64,000 bases of DNA from an uncultured Clostridia bacterium (GCA_948777935.1 CAQDYY010000005.1:62001-126000), one strand, 5' to 3'. Positions 26,986 to 37,116 are shown, counted from the first letter of the stretch. Translations and numbers: made by a program. The notes: generated by a model from the letters alone, not told the origin.

Positions 26986-27831
26986 ATGTCAATAATAACT
27001 TTTTGGAGCAATACTAAAAAGCAAACCTCACAAACCATGTCACTTGCTGCTATTGCAACTAGTATGGCAATTGAACATAATTATAAAATTCTAATTATAT
27101 CTACAATATATAATGATGACACTTTAGAATTATGTTTTGGAGATTTAAACAATAATAAAAAATTATTAAAAAAGCTAGTAAAAGATGCCAATATTGCAGT
27201 AGATAATGGTATTGAAGGATTATCAAAAATGGCACATAGTGGTAGAATGACCCCAGATATAATTCAAAATTATACAAATGTTATTTATAAAAATAGATTA
27301 GAAATATTATATGGTTATAAAGAAGAAAAAGATAGACCAAGTGAAGAACAATATTTAAGAATTAGAGAAAAATATAAAGAAATAATTAAAAACGCAGGCA
27401 ATTTTTATGATATGGTATTTGTAGATGTGGAAAAAGGTTTGGATGATGAATATGTAAAGCAAATTTTAAAAATTTCAGATCTTGTTATTATAAATACAGA
27501 GCAAAAAATTGGTATGATAAATGAAATTAATGAACTAATACACAGTGAATTAAGAAACGATAACTTCATTATAAATATAGGAAGATTTGATAGTTACTCA
27601 AAATATAGTATAAAAAATATTTCAAGATATTTAAAAATGAAAAGAGATATATCAGTAATTCCATATAATACGCTATATTTTGAAGCAGCAAGTGAAGAAA
27701 GTGTTGCTGATTTATTTCTAAAAATACGAAATGTATCTGAAGGAGATAGAAATAAAGCGTTTGTAACAGAAACTAAAAATGCTGCAGAAAAAATTGTTTA
27801 TAAATTACAAGAATTACAAATGAAAATGTAA
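26986..27831 (+). CDS. second TadZ-like ParA-family protein
   Basis: 281 residues. The start SIITFWSNTKKQTSQTMSLA takes the place of a Walker A loop (no canonical Gly-Lys-Thr). A Walker B-like strand is YDMVFVDVEKGLDDEYV near residue 145. The FWSN...KQTSQT opening is familiar from clostridial Tad-like operons. It probably forms a heterodimer with the preceding protein or recruits the CpaF motor. Evidence is the tandem arrangement and hydrophobic beta-strand spacing. Confidence 0.6.
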   Translation: MSIITFWSNTKKQTSQTMSLAAIATSMAIEHNYKILIISTIYNDDTLELCFGDLNNNKKLLKKLVKDANIAVDNGIEGLSKMAHSGRMTPDIIQNYTNVIYKNRLEILYGYKEEKDRPSEEQYLRIREKYKEIIKNAGNFYDMVFVDVEKGLDDEYVKQILKISDLVIINTEQKIGMINEINELIHSELRNDNFIINIGRFDSYSKYSIKNISRYLKMKRDISVIPYNTLYFEAASEESVADLFLKIRNVSEGDRNKAFVTETKNAAEKIVYKLQELQMKM

Positions 27832-27851
27832 TCTAAAAGGAGGAGGACCTT

Positions 27852-29789
27852 ATGATAATCAATATGATCTTATGTGTTATTGTTGTGTTAATAGCAGGAA
27901 TGCTTATTATGCGTACATTAACAAAAAAGAAAGAACAAAAAGTAGAACAAGAAATACAACAAGATGATAAGACGTATACATTGGCAAAAATGACAGAATT
28001 CGTAAAAAGAAGATTAGATGAAATTACAAAAATAAATTTATATGATATAGGTCTTTCAGAAGAAGAATTAAAAAGAAGAAAAAAGAAAAAATATGAACTT
28101 AAAAAAGCTTTAAAGGGATGTACCTATGGAGATGTAAACGATAAAAAATATGTAAAAGAATTAATTTATGATTTATTATTAAAAGAATATGGAGTTGACG
28201 AAACAAACATATCAAAAGCAATTCCATTTGATATTCCATCATTACTTACAGATCAAGACAAATTTGATATATTAATATATATGTATAAAAAAGAATTTGG
28301 ATATGAAGCACTAACACAATTAATTAAGAAATACAATTTAGCAACTTTAAAATACATATCAGGAGAAGCAAAACCATCTTATGTTATTACAGGTGATGAA
28401 ATTAGTGATATTTTTGAAAAAGAACAACTAGTACTATCATTTTCAGATAAATTAAATGTTGTAGTACAAAGGATTTATCAACATTATAAAGGATATAGTA
28501 GCATAGACGAAGTAAGAGATATGAACATAGATGGTGTATCAGGAGGTGTATCTGGTCTTCCAGAATCATTCCTTTCACAAGTTGCACAAACAGATGGAGA
28601 TTATTTAGACCAAGTATTAGAAAACAAAGTACCTCGTGCATGTGATAGTATATGGATTTTCTTCCAAGGTAAATCCATACGTCTAGCTTTCCTTTCTTTT
28701 GAAACAGAAAGTGAACTAAAAAGAGTATGTCAAAACATATATAAATATAATAACCCAGGTCAATTATCAGATAGTAATGGTTATAAGATTAATGAAATGA
28801 AAGACGGTTCACGTGTTGTTGTTGTAAGACCATCTTTCTCAGAAACATGGGCATTTTTCGTAAGAAAATTTGACGTAAAACGTGCAACACTAGAGCAATT
28901 AGTTTTAGGACCGGGACATGAAAAGGGAATTGATTTATTAAAATTCTTAGTAAAAGGTGCAAGAATTATATCACTTACTGGTGAGCAAGGTTGTGGTAAA
29001 ACAACAATGCTTATGGGTATGATTGAAAACATTTATGAAACAATGAACATAAGAGTTCAAGAAACAGCATTCGAGTTGCACTTAAGAAAAATTTACCCAA
29101 CAAGAAATATTTTAACATTTAGAGAAACAGAAACAATTTCTGGACAAGAAGGTTTGGATGTTCAAAAGAAAACTGACGGTTCTGTAAACATCATAGGTGA
29201 GGTTGCAACAGACCCCGTAGCATCTTGGATGATACAAGCGGCCCAAGTAGCATCTAAATTTACATTATTTACACACCACGCAAAAACATTTCCAAACTTA
29301 GTAACAGCACTAAGAAACTCAATGTTAAGAACAGGTGTATTTAATGATGAAAGAACAGCAGAAGAGCAAGTTGTTCAAGTATTAAACTTTGATATTCACT
29401 TAGTAAAAGACTTTAGAGGAAGAAGATACATAGAAAGAGTAACAGAATGTATTCCATTAGAAGATAAAAATGAATATACATTTGACCATAGAAATGAAAA
29501 AACATTAGAAGGAAAAATGGACAAATTCTTTGATAATGCAACACATTATTTTACAAAAGTAACAGATAGAAAACTATATGACTATGTAAACATTATGGAA
29601 TATATTGATGGAGAATATGTTTTAACAAATAAAATTTCAGATACAAATATTAGAGAAATGAGAAATAACATGGATGAAACAGATTTAGAAGCATTTGATA
29701 AATTTGTAGAAGAAAATTGGGGAAGTGTATCTAACAAAAAAGAAGAAAAAGTAGTAGCAAAAAGAACTAGAAAAAAAAGTAATGTGTAG
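27852..29789 (+). CDS. cpaF: CpaF/TadA-like secretion ATPase with N-terminal membrane segment
   Basis: 645 residues. A short hydrophobic N-terminus (about 2-18) is unusual for CpaF. A long helical region follows, then the VirB11/GspE-type ATPase core: Walker A G377-EQGCGKTTM and the Asp/His-box region (IIGEVATDPVASWMIQAAQV ... LFTHHAKTF). It powers pilin assembly in Tad systems as a hexameric motor. The extra N-terminal 300 residues make it longer than typical CpaF (about 450). The stop codon TAG is supplied by a TGTAGGGGC repeat, so the original C-terminus may have been altered. RBS AGGAGGA. Confidence 0.87.
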   Translation: MIINMILCVIVVLIAGMLIMRTLTKKKEQKVEQEIQQDDKTYTLAKMTEFVKRRLDEITKINLYDIGLSEEELKRRKKKKYELKKALKGCTYGDVNDKKYVKELIYDLLLKEYGVDETNISKAIPFDIPSLLTDQDKFDILIYMYKKEFGYEALTQLIKKYNLATLKYISGEAKPSYVITGDEISDIFEKEQLVLSFSDKLNVVVQRIYQHYKGYSSIDEVRDMNIDGVSGGVSGLPESFLSQVAQTDGDYLDQVLENKVPRACDSIWIFFQGKSIRLAFLSFETESELKRVCQNIYKYNNPGQLSDSNGYKINEMKDGSRVVVVRPSFSETWAFFVRKFDVKRATLEQLVLGPGHEKGIDLLKFLVKGARIISLTGEQGCGKTTMLMGMIENIYETMNIRVQETAFELHLRKIYPTRNILTFRETETISGQEGLDVQKKTDGSVNIIGEVATDPVASWMIQAAQVASKFTLFTHHAKTFPNLVTALRNSMLRTGVFNDERTAEEQVVQVLNFDIHLVKDFRGRRYIERVTECIPLEDKNEYTFDHRNEKTLEGKMDKFFDNATHYFTKVTDRKLYDYVNIMEYIDGEYVLTNKISDTNIREMRNNMDETDLEAFDKFVEENWGSVSNKKEEKVVAKRTRKKSNV

Positions 29790-29836
29790 GGGCACCGTTT
29801 GTGGGAATACCCGTAAGATGTGACACCACTGTGCCC
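29785..29836 (+). repeat. TGTAGGGGC-type interspersed repeat, copy 4
   Basis: TGTAGGGGCACCGTTTGTGG ... CCACTGTGCCC. Its first bases provide the stop codon of cpaF (AAT GTG TAG). Confidence 0.85.
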
Positions 29837-29883
29837 AAAAGTACAAAAGAAAAATTTAAAGTAAAGGAGGTGCAAAAGTTAAA

Positions 29884-31962
29884 ATGTCAAATCAAGTTAT
29901 AATGTATGGACTAATTGGAATAGCAGCACTATTTGCAATTGTTATAATTGTATATATTATATTAATGAAAAGAATGAATAGATTAGACGTTAAACAAGCA
30001 ATGGCATTAAAAGCAGGAACAGATACAAATAACTTTTCAATGGATGTAATTTATCAAAAATTATATATGATCTATATTAAAATTCCAGGCTTAAAAAGGT
30101 ATTTAGTTAAGTTAAGAAGAAGACTTGAAATCATTAATATAGAAGATGAATATTTAACAAGAAGGCAAAGTGCTAGAATTTTAACTAATGCACTACTTAT
30201 AATAATTCCACTAACAATAGGCATTATATTATTTACGAAAAATAATACATTATTAATGGCAATTTTATTAATCTTTGAAATCTTTATGGTTGAAACCATT
30301 ATAGATGGTATGGTTGATAAAATGGATAACAAATTATTAAGACAACAAATTGACTTTTTTGCAGAAATTAGACATGCATATCATGATACAAACATGGTAG
30401 AAGAAGCAATTTATGAAGTATCACAAAATGATGAATTAGAAATTTCAAGACAAGCATCAAAAATATATGAAATATTAATATCAGATGATCCAGAAGCAGA
30501 ATTAGAAAAGTATTATGATGTTGCACCAAATAGTTATTTAAAAGAATTTGCAGGAATTTCATATTTAACAAGAGAATTTGGAGATAGAAAAGACCAACAT
30601 GGTGCATCACTATATTTGAAAAACTTAAACAATATTACACAAGAAATGCAAATTGAAATATTAAAAAGAGATAAATTAGATTATGTATTTCAAAGTTTAT
30701 CACTTATTTCAGCAGTACCAATTTTATTTATAGAACCAGTAAAAAATTGGGCAGTAGGGCAATTTAGCTTTACAGGAGAGTTTTACAATGGCAAAGGTGG
30801 ATTAATTGTACAAACATTACTACTAGTTATAACATTTATATGTTATTTAATGATTAGAAAAGTAAAAGATAATTCATCTACAAATGCAAAACTAAAAAAT
30901 ACAGAAAATCCATGGCAAGCAAAAGTATATAAGAACAAATTAGGCAAAAAAATAGTAGATATGTTTATGCCAAAACCGGGAACTAAAGATGAAAGAAAAA
31001 TAGGAAAATTACTAAAGGATTCAGCATCAAAACTAAAAATAGAATGGCTATATGTAAATAGAATAACAATTGCTATTGTAACTTGTATAGTTTCAATTAT
31101 GCTATTTATACAATTACATAGAGTTACGATTCAGTACATATATGAAGAACCTACATCAGACTTTAACATTTTAGGACAAATGAGTGAAGCAGATGAGAAA
31201 AAAGGAATGAGAATAACTGAGACACATAACCATTTCCTAAATAAATTTAAAGGAAAAACAAAAACCACAGTAAAACAAATTGAAACTGCAATGAGGCAAT
31301 CAAAATATTATGAAGATGCAACAGATGATGAAATTGAAGAAAATGCTAAGAAAATATATGATAAATTACAAATAGTTAATGGCGAATATTTTCAGTGGTT
31401 TGAATTACTAATTTCATTAGTATTTGCAGGAATTGGATATATGGGACCTGTATGGATGCTTATGTTCCAAGCAAAAATGAGGCAACTTGATATGGAAGAT
31501 GAAGTTATGCAGTTCCAAACAATTATCTTAATGCTTATGAAAATTGAAAGAGTAAATGTTGAAATGATATTAGAGTGGCTTGAAAGATATGCAAACATAT
31601 TTAAAGAGCCAATTACGAAATGTGTAAACAACTATGAGGCAGGAGCGTGGGAAGCATTAGAAGAATTAAAAAATGATGTTTCATTTACACAGTTTATACG
31701 TATTATTGAAAGTTTACAAGCAGCAGTAGAAAAAATACCAATTAGAGAAGCATTTGATGAATTAGATACAGAAAGAGATTATTACCAAGCAAAAAGAAAG
31801 GAATCAAATGAAAGGTTAATTTCTAGAAAAGGAATGATAGGAAAATTTATTGGATTTGCACCAATGGTATGTCTATTTGTTGGGTACTTAATTGTTCCAC
31901 TAGTTGTAATTGGTATGATGAGTATGACAAGTGCATTTAGTACTATGCAAAAAATGACTTAA
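29884..31962 (+). CDS. TadB/TadC-like platform protein (fused, 692 residues)
   Basis: A polytopic inner-membrane protein with hydrophobic segments near 8-28, 100-140, 275-310, 390-410, 500-525 and 650-680. It carries two type II secretion F-like cytoplasmic regions (about 145-260 and 535-640: ...EIRHAYHDTNMVEEAI, and QTIILMLMKIERVNVEMILEWLE). Normally tadB and tadC are separate genes; here one polypeptide seems to cover both. It should interact with the CpaF motor. RBS AAAGGAGGTG. The following pseudopilin genes start 18 bases later. Confidence 0.78.
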   Translation: MSNQVIMYGLIGIAALFAIVIIVYIILMKRMNRLDVKQAMALKAGTDTNNFSMDVIYQKLYMIYIKIPGLKRYLVKLRRRLEIINIEDEYLTRRQSARILTNALLIIIPLTIGIILFTKNNTLLMAILLIFEIFMVETIIDGMVDKMDNKLLRQQIDFFAEIRHAYHDTNMVEEAIYEVSQNDELEISRQASKIYEILISDDPEAELEKYYDVAPNSYLKEFAGISYLTREFGDRKDQHGASLYLKNLNNITQEMQIEILKRDKLDYVFQSLSLISAVPILFIEPVKNWAVGQFSFTGEFYNGKGGLIVQTLLLVITFICYLMIRKVKDNSSTNAKLKNTENPWQAKVYKNKLGKKIVDMFMPKPGTKDERKIGKLLKDSASKLKIEWLYVNRITIAIVTCIVSIMLFIQLHRVTIQYIYEEPTSDFNILGQMSEADEKKGMRITETHNHFLNKFKGKTKTTVKQIETAMRQSKYYEDATDDEIEENAKKIYDKLQIVNGEYFQWFELLISLVFAGIGYMGPVWMLMFQAKMRQLDMEDEVMQFQTIILMLMKIERVNVEMILEWLERYANIFKEPITKCVNNYEAGAWEALEELKNDVSFTQFIRIIESLQAAVEKIPIREAFDELDTERDYYQAKRKESNERLISRKGMIGKFIGFAPMVCLFVGYLIVPLVVIGMMSMTSAFSTMQKMT

Positions 31963-31980
31963 AAAAGGGGGAATGAAAAG

Positions 31981-32532
31981 GTGGAAAATGCATCAAAAGC
32001 CCTTTTAATGGCAGGAAGCATACTAATTGCTATTCTAGTAATAGGAGTAGTAATATATATGTTTAATTCGTCTAGCCAGTTATTTAAATCTTCTGATGAT
32101 ATAGAACGTATAGAACAAATAGAAGCATTTAATAGAGAATATGAAGCATATAATAGAAAACTAATGAGAGGAACAGATATAATATCAATTATAAACAAAG
32201 TAAACAGTAATAATGAAAAATATAAAGATATACTAGAATACCAGATGAATGTTGATTTTACATTAATAGAAGAATTAGGTTATATTAAAAAAGAAGAAAA
32301 AAAGGATGGCAAAACAATTGTAATAATCGAAAAGGGAGAAGAAAGGATATCAGCAGGAAAATATGACAATAACAGCAATGAATGGGAGAAAATAAAAAAG
32401 AATGTAGAGGCATTTACAGATTTTAAAAGAAGAATATTTGATTGTACTAATGTAGAATATAATAAACAAACAGGAAGAATAAAAAAGATGTCTTTTAAAG
32501 AGCGAAAAATAGATTACACTGAAGGATTGTAA
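31981..32532 (+). CDS. MENASKAL-type pseudopilin-like protein 1 (GTG start)
   Basis: 183 residues. GTG start after AAAAAGGGGGAAT; N-terminus (M)ENASKALLMAGSILIAILVI with a single hydrophobic helix (about 8-29). It then has a motif shared with its paralogues: FNREYEAYNRKLMRGTDIIS followed by IINKV and N residues. The layout, a short polar head then a helix, is that of Flp/Tad-type pilins, but it lacks an obvious Gly/Glu processing site. It carries an insertion of about 50 charged residues (85-135) absent from the others. Probably a structural subunit of the Tad-like machine. Confidence 0.65.
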   Translation: MENASKALLMAGSILIAILVIGVVIYMFNSSSQLFKSSDDIERIEQIEAFNREYEAYNRKLMRGTDIISIINKVNSNNEKYKDILEYQMNVDFTLIEELGYIKKEEKKDGKTIVIIEKGEERISAGKYDNNSNEWEKIKKNVEAFTDFKRRIFDCTNVEYNKQTGRIKKMSFKERKIDYTEGL

Positions 32533-32554
32533 TGTAAAAAGGAGGAAATGTAAT

Positions 32555-32941
32555 ATGGAAAATGCATCAAAAGCATTACTAATGGCAGCATCTGTATTAA
32601 TAGGTGTATTACTAATGACTCTTATGGTATATGTTTTCTACTTTTCATCAGATTATTCTAGTAAAATAAAAGATAACATAGCATCAAAAGATATATATGA
32701 AACAAATGTAAAATTTGAAATATATAATGGGAGAGATGACTTAAACATACATGATGTACAAACAATAATTAATTTAGTAAAAGATTATAATGAAGAAGCA
32801 GTAAATAAGATTAATTTAAATTTAAAATCAGTTTCATTAGAATCTGAATTAGCTAAAGAAAAACAGAGTACTTATATGTGTAAAATGTCATATAATAGCA
32901 ATAAAAAGATAAGTGAAGTAAAAATTATTAAGAATCCATAA
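32555..32941 (+). CDS. MENASKAL-type pseudopilin-like protein 2
   Basis: 128 residues. MENASKALLMAASVLIGVLL is almost identical over the first 13 positions to its neighbours, with one helix (about 8-30). The shared region appears as FEIYNGRDDLNIHDVQTIIN. Shorter C-terminal domain than copy 1. RBS AAGGAGGAAAT. Probably a minor subunit. Confidence 0.65.
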   Translation: MENASKALLMAASVLIGVLLMTLMVYVFYFSSDYSSKIKDNIASKDIYETNVKFEIYNGRDDLNIHDVQTIINLVKDYNEEAVNKINLNLKSVSLESELAKEKQSTYMCKMSYNSNKKISEVKIIKNP

Positions 32942-33011
32942 AAGTAAAAAATTGTTAATACAAAAACTATTGATAAATAAATCGAAAAATAGTATAATAA
33001 AGGATGAAGGT

Positions 33012-33452
33012 ATGAAAAAAGTACTAATACTTATATTAATTGCATTAATTGTTGGTATAGCTGTATCAGTAGGGTATATATCAAATAAGTATACTAAAAC
33101 AAGTGAAATACAGAAAATTAACAAAGAATATGAATTTTATAAAGGTAAAGAATTACTAGGTACAGATGTTACAACAGCAATTAATAAAGCCTTAGATTCT
33201 AACGAAAGAAATGAAATACCAAAAGATAAAAAAGGTTTTTATATTGAAAATGATACAAATTCTATTAAAGTAGAAATAGTTATGTACAATGAAGATGAAC
33301 CGAAAACATACCAAATGGAAACAATACAAAAAGTTGGAATTACAGGTTTTATAAATAACTTTAATTTAATTGACTTTACTTGTTCAAAAATAGAATATCA
33401 CGAAAAAACAAAAATGGTAAGAAAAATAGTATTTGAGCAAGTTAAAGATTAA
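33012..33452 (+). CDS. pseudopilin-like membrane protein 3 (diverged N-terminus)
   Basis: 146 residues from ATG 33012 (RBS AAGGATGAAGGT); an upstream in-frame ATG has no RBS. A Lys-Lys-start membrane helix (about 4-24) replaces the MENASKAL head, but the body has the family motif INKEYEFYKGKELLGTDVTT followed by AINKAL. It belongs with the paralogue set by this motif and position. It is likely exported and anchored by its helix. Confidence 0.6.
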   Translation: MKKVLILILIALIVGIAVSVGYISNKYTKTSEIQKINKEYEFYKGKELLGTDVTTAINKALDSNERNEIPKDKKGFYIENDTNSIKVEIVMYNEDEPKTYQMETIQKVGITGFINNFNLIDFTCSKIEYHEKTKMVRKIVFEQVKD

Positions 33453-33527
33453 AAAAATGTCTTTAATATTTAGAGGAAATCTAAATTGTAAATAAAATAT
33501 ATGAAAAATTCTAAGGAGGAAAAGATT

Positions 33528-33989
33528 ATGGAAAATGCGTCAAAAGCATTATTAATAGCAGGAGCTATTTTAATATGTATATTATTAATAGGAGTAGGAA
33601 TGTTAGTTTATAATGGAGCAATGGATGGAATTGAAGGTGGAATAGCTTCAATGGATGAAAATGCAAAGCTTGCATTTAATACTAAATTTACACAATATGA
33701 AGGTAAAAAATCAGGTGCTAATGTAAGAGCACTTATAGGAAATGTTATTTCAAGCAATAGTGCAAATAAAGACATAGATAATAAAAAAGTAGGGGTTATA
33801 CTAAGTGGAATCACTATTGAAGGAGTAACACTATCAGGACAAGGTACAGGTGATACAGCTATAGGTGAGCAAAATGCAGATACATTAGCTAAAGTTAGAG
33901 CGGGAATAAATACAGGTGCAACATATACTGTAACAGTTCAATATAATAATAAAACAGGTTTAATAAAAACAGTTACAATTACTAAATAA
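33528..33989 (+). CDS. MENASKAL-type pseudopilin-like protein 4, candidate major subunit
   Basis: 153 residues from ATG 33528 behind the best RBS of the set (CTAAGGAGGAAAAGATT). Head MENASKALLIAGAILICILL, helix 8-30, then FNTKFTQYEGKKSGANVRAL. The C-terminal half is low in charge and rich in Gly, Thr and Val (beta-rich), as in major pilins. The RBS and composition suggest higher expression than the paralogues. Function is inferred. Confidence 0.65.
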   Translation: MENASKALLIAGAILICILLIGVGMLVYNGAMDGIEGGIASMDENAKLAFNTKFTQYEGKKSGANVRALIGNVISSNSANKDIDNKKVGVILSGITIEGVTLSGQGTGDTAIGEQNADTLAKVRAGINTGATYTVTVQYNNKTGLIKTVTITK

Positions 33990-34040
33990 GAGGTACTTTT
34001 AAGGTAAGTATGTAATCAAATAATAATTGGGAGGTATGTT

Positions 34041-34844
34041 ATGGAAAATGCAGTTGATGCACTAAAATTAGCTTTTGCTGTATTTGTATTTGTAATTGCT
34101 TTAGCATTAGCTGTTTCAGTTGTAGGACAAGCAAGAGCAACATCTGATATAATACTATCATTAAACGATAGAACCAATTATTATGATTATGTAGAACAAA
34201 GCGATAACAATGCAAACGAAAAGGATAGGATTGTTGATTTTGAAACAATCCTTCCAACTATATATAGATATGCAAAAGAACAATATGCAGTAACAATACT
34301 AGATGAAGAAGGAATACCAATAGTTAGGTATGACCTATATACAGAAGGTTTTATGGGAGATTGGGATAAAATTCTTAAAAAGCAACAAATAGCAAGTATA
34401 GATAATAAAACCGATTCACAATATGAAGAAATTGCAAAACGAATAAAAATAGTAGATAACTTTATTTATAAAGAATTAAAAAAAAGCGAAAATCCAATTA
34501 TGGATTCACTAAAAAAAGGTGATTTATATAAAGGAAAAAATATAAATAATGCTACGATACATTCTGTAGCTCCATGGATGGGAAACCCAGATACAGATAC
34601 TATATATAGAATACAAGCTGACTTAGGAGAAAGTGGTACTACATATGAAAGAAATGGAGTTATATACGAAGGGAAAAACTTAAGTAGTAAATATAAGGAT
34701 AGTAAATTTAAGGAAAAGTTTTTAGAGGTACAAACTAGTGGAACAACAGTTATTGAACCAGATGAAAATAGTAATATAGAATATTCACTAGAAACAGTAA
34801 AAGGAAATAAGAAACTAGAGATAATATATATTTTACAAAAATAA
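34041..34844 (+). CDS. MENA-type pseudopilin-like protein 5
   Basis: 267 residues; MENAVDALKLAFAVFVFVIA head with one helix (about 10-30). The C-terminal domain is large and unrelated in sequence to the smaller paralogues, with Trp/Tyr-rich patches (GFMGDWDKILKKQQI). RBS GGGAGG. It may cap the assembly as a tip or minor subunit, as larger minor pilins do. That role is inference. Confidence 0.6.
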   Translation: MENAVDALKLAFAVFVFVIALALAVSVVGQARATSDIILSLNDRTNYYDYVEQSDNNANEKDRIVDFETILPTIYRYAKEQYAVTILDEEGIPIVRYDLYTEGFMGDWDKILKKQQIASIDNKTDSQYEEIAKRIKIVDNFIYKELKKSENPIMDSLKKGDLYKGKNINNATIHSVAPWMGNPDTDTIYRIQADLGESGTTYERNGVIYEGKNLSSKYKDSKFKEKFLEVQTSGTTVIEPDENSNIEYSLETVKGNKKLEIIYILQK

Positions 34845-34872
34845 TAATTAATTATAATGGGAGGAAAGTAAA

Positions 34873-35406
34873 ATGGGAGATAGCTTAATTACAATTGTAG
34901 CAATATTTTTAGCAGCAATCTTAATGTTTGTATTTCCATTAATGTCTATATCAGATAGAAATGACGATGTATCTTTATTAGCGGTACAAACAGAAACAGT
35001 GGAATTTGTAGATAATATTCGTTCTACAGGAAAGATAACACAAGAAAATTATTCTGCTTTTATCCAAAAATTAGCAGCAACAGGAAATAGCTACGATATT
35101 GAAATAGAAGTTAAAATATTAGATGAAAACCCTGGTAAAAAAACATCATTAACAGAGGCAGATAAAATTGGAGAAAACATATATTATTCAGAGTTTACTA
35201 AGCAAATAGAAAGTGAAATAATAAAAGACAATGGAAAAGGTGTAAAAAAACTAAAAGAAGGGGACATTGTATCTGTTAGTGTAAAAAATACAAATACTAC
35301 AATTGCACAAATGCTAAAGAACTTCTTCTATAGTATTAGTGGAAATGATACATATCAAATTGCAGCACAACATGCTGGAGTAGTTATGACAACAAATGTA
35401 AAATAA
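34873..35406 (+). CDS. membrane-anchored protein of the Tad-like operon
   Basis: 177 residues. A single N-terminal helix (about 4-25, LITIVAIFLAAILMFVFPLM) is followed by a soluble region with QTETVEFVDNIRSTGKITQE and a C-terminal TYQIAAQHAGVVMTTNVK. It resembles TadE-like anchored subunits in layout (short head, one helix, exported domain), but I recognise no family. RBS GGGAGG, 28 bases after the previous gene. Confidence 0.6.
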   Translation: MGDSLITIVAIFLAAILMFVFPLMSISDRNDDVSLLAVQTETVEFVDNIRSTGKITQENYSAFIQKLAATGNSYDIEIEVKILDENPGKKTSLTEADKIGENIYYSEFTKQIESEIIKDNGKGVKKLKEGDIVSVSVKNTNTTIAQMLKNFFYSISGNDTYQIAAQHAGVVMTTNVK

Positions 35407-35430
35407 CAAACATTTAGAATAGGTGATAAA

Positions 35431-37116
35431 ATGAAATTACAACACTTAACGATTATTTTCGTAGTAATTATAATACCAATAACCTTAATATTATCAGCAT
35501 ATATTGGAAATCAAATTGATACAGCATCATTGCAACAATCCTACAATACCAAATTGATGGATGCTACGCATGATGCTGTAGTTGCATTTGAATTAAATAC
35601 AGCAAACAACATATATTCAGGAAATGCAGATTCAATGCGTAGAGATATTACAGCCGCTATTAATACTTTTACCAGTACATTGGCAACAAACTTAGGCATG
35701 TCTGGCAATAATTCTGAAGCGCTTATGCCTTATATACCAGCTATATTAATTACACTGTATGATGGATATTATATATATTCTCCATCAGAATATTATAAAA
35801 CAAATGTTAAAGAAAATGGAGAAGAAGTAAGCAGTGATGATATGAAAACTGGATACAAACATATTTTAAAGCCATATATATATTACTCTAAAAAATACGA
35901 AAATGGAAATGATTATATTATAGTTAATTACACATTAGATAACTACATTACAGTATATGGTAAAATTGGAGAAACTCTTATATCAAGGTCTGGATACTTA
36001 AGTACACCTTCTGCTAGAGCATTAATTGATATTGATAATAATGGAGAAAATTTAAGTGAAACAATAAAATATAAATACCAAGGACAACTAAAAAACGAAG
36101 ATGGAACACCAATGGTAGATGTAGATGATAATCCAGTAGTAGGAACATTAGTAGGAGAGCTAAAAAACGTACCTTTTGTATATAGGGATTCACAAAAAGT
36201 ATATTATATTACAGGAGCAATAGGAAAAAAAGATGGATGGTATACATTATCAAATTTAACATTAAACCTATATAGTGACCAAGGAATGAGTGCAACAGAT
36301 TATAGTGCAATACAATATAGAAATAAGTCAGAAGACTTTATGAAATATATTAAAGAAAAATTTCAAGGAGATGGAATGAAAAAATCTATTTCAGATATTG
36401 TAGAAATAGACAAAAAAGCAATATTAGATCCAACAACGATATCAAATGGGATTAGTAATGATTTTGAAAATCCAGAATCTTTATTTAACCAGCATAAAAG
36501 AGAAGTTATTAGAAATTCAATACAAGATAATATGAATAATGCAATGGCTATATATAATGCAAATGCAGGAAGCCTAGGAACTAGTTCATATTTCTCAATG
36601 CCAAAATTATCTGAAACAGATTGGGAAAAAATAGTTACAAATGTAAATATAGTTACTTTTATGCAAGGTTTAAGTGTAGGAACCAAAACGTATAATAACT
36701 ATGCAATAGTTACAAGTACAAATAATAAACAATATGTAGATCCAAATACTATTTACTTTGTTGATACTAGACCTGAAAGTGACCCACATAAAGACGATAA
36801 TTATCATACCTTAGAACATATAAATGCAGATTTTAACGCTGATAATTATATAGGGTATAAATATGCAGATTTTAAAAAAGTAAAATATGAAATAAAAGAT
36901 CAAAATGATAATGTAATTACAAATTATTATTATAGAAGACAAGAATATGCATGTTACGATTGTATAGTATCTACAAATAAATTTGAAGATACAAAAACGA
37001 AATATGAAATATTACAAAATAATGAAAGTTTAAAGAAAAAGTATTATACTGCACTTGCACGTGAACGATATAATTTAGATAAACCAACTAAAATCTTTTT
37101 ACAAAATGAATTTTAA
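35431..37116 (+). CDS. large anchored exported protein of the Tad-like operon (TadG-like position)
   Basis: 561 residues. N-terminal membrane helix (about 5-26), then a helical segment (QQSYNTKLMDATHDAVVAFE) reminiscent of TadE/TadG proteins, then an exported domain rich in Tyr, Asn and Asp (YDGYYIYSPSEYY). It has a Cys pair near the end (CYDC). It closes the Tad-like operon. Size and place suit a TadG-like or tip protein, but I cannot name its domains. Confidence 0.58.
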   Translation: MKLQHLTIIFVVIIIPITLILSAYIGNQIDTASLQQSYNTKLMDATHDAVVAFELNTANNIYSGNADSMRRDITAAINTFTSTLATNLGMSGNNSEALMPYIPAILITLYDGYYIYSPSEYYKTNVKENGEEVSSDDMKTGYKHILKPYIYYSKKYENGNDYIIVNYTLDNYITVYGKIGETLISRSGYLSTPSARALIDIDNNGENLSETIKYKYQGQLKNEDGTPMVDVDDNPVVGTLVGELKNVPFVYRDSQKVYYITGAIGKKDGWYTLSNLTLNLYSDQGMSATDYSAIQYRNKSEDFMKYIKEKFQGDGMKKSISDIVEIDKKAILDPTTISNGISNDFENPESLFNQHKREVIRNSIQDNMNNAMAIYNANAGSLGTSSYFSMPKLSETDWEKIVTNVNIVTFMQGLSVGTKTYNNYAIVTSTNNKQYVDPNTIYFVDTRPESDPHKDDNYHTLEHINADFNADNYIGYKYADFKKVKYEIKDQNDNVITNYYYRRQEYACYDCIVSTNKFEDTKTKYEILQNNESLKKKYYTALARERYNLDKPTKIFLQNEF

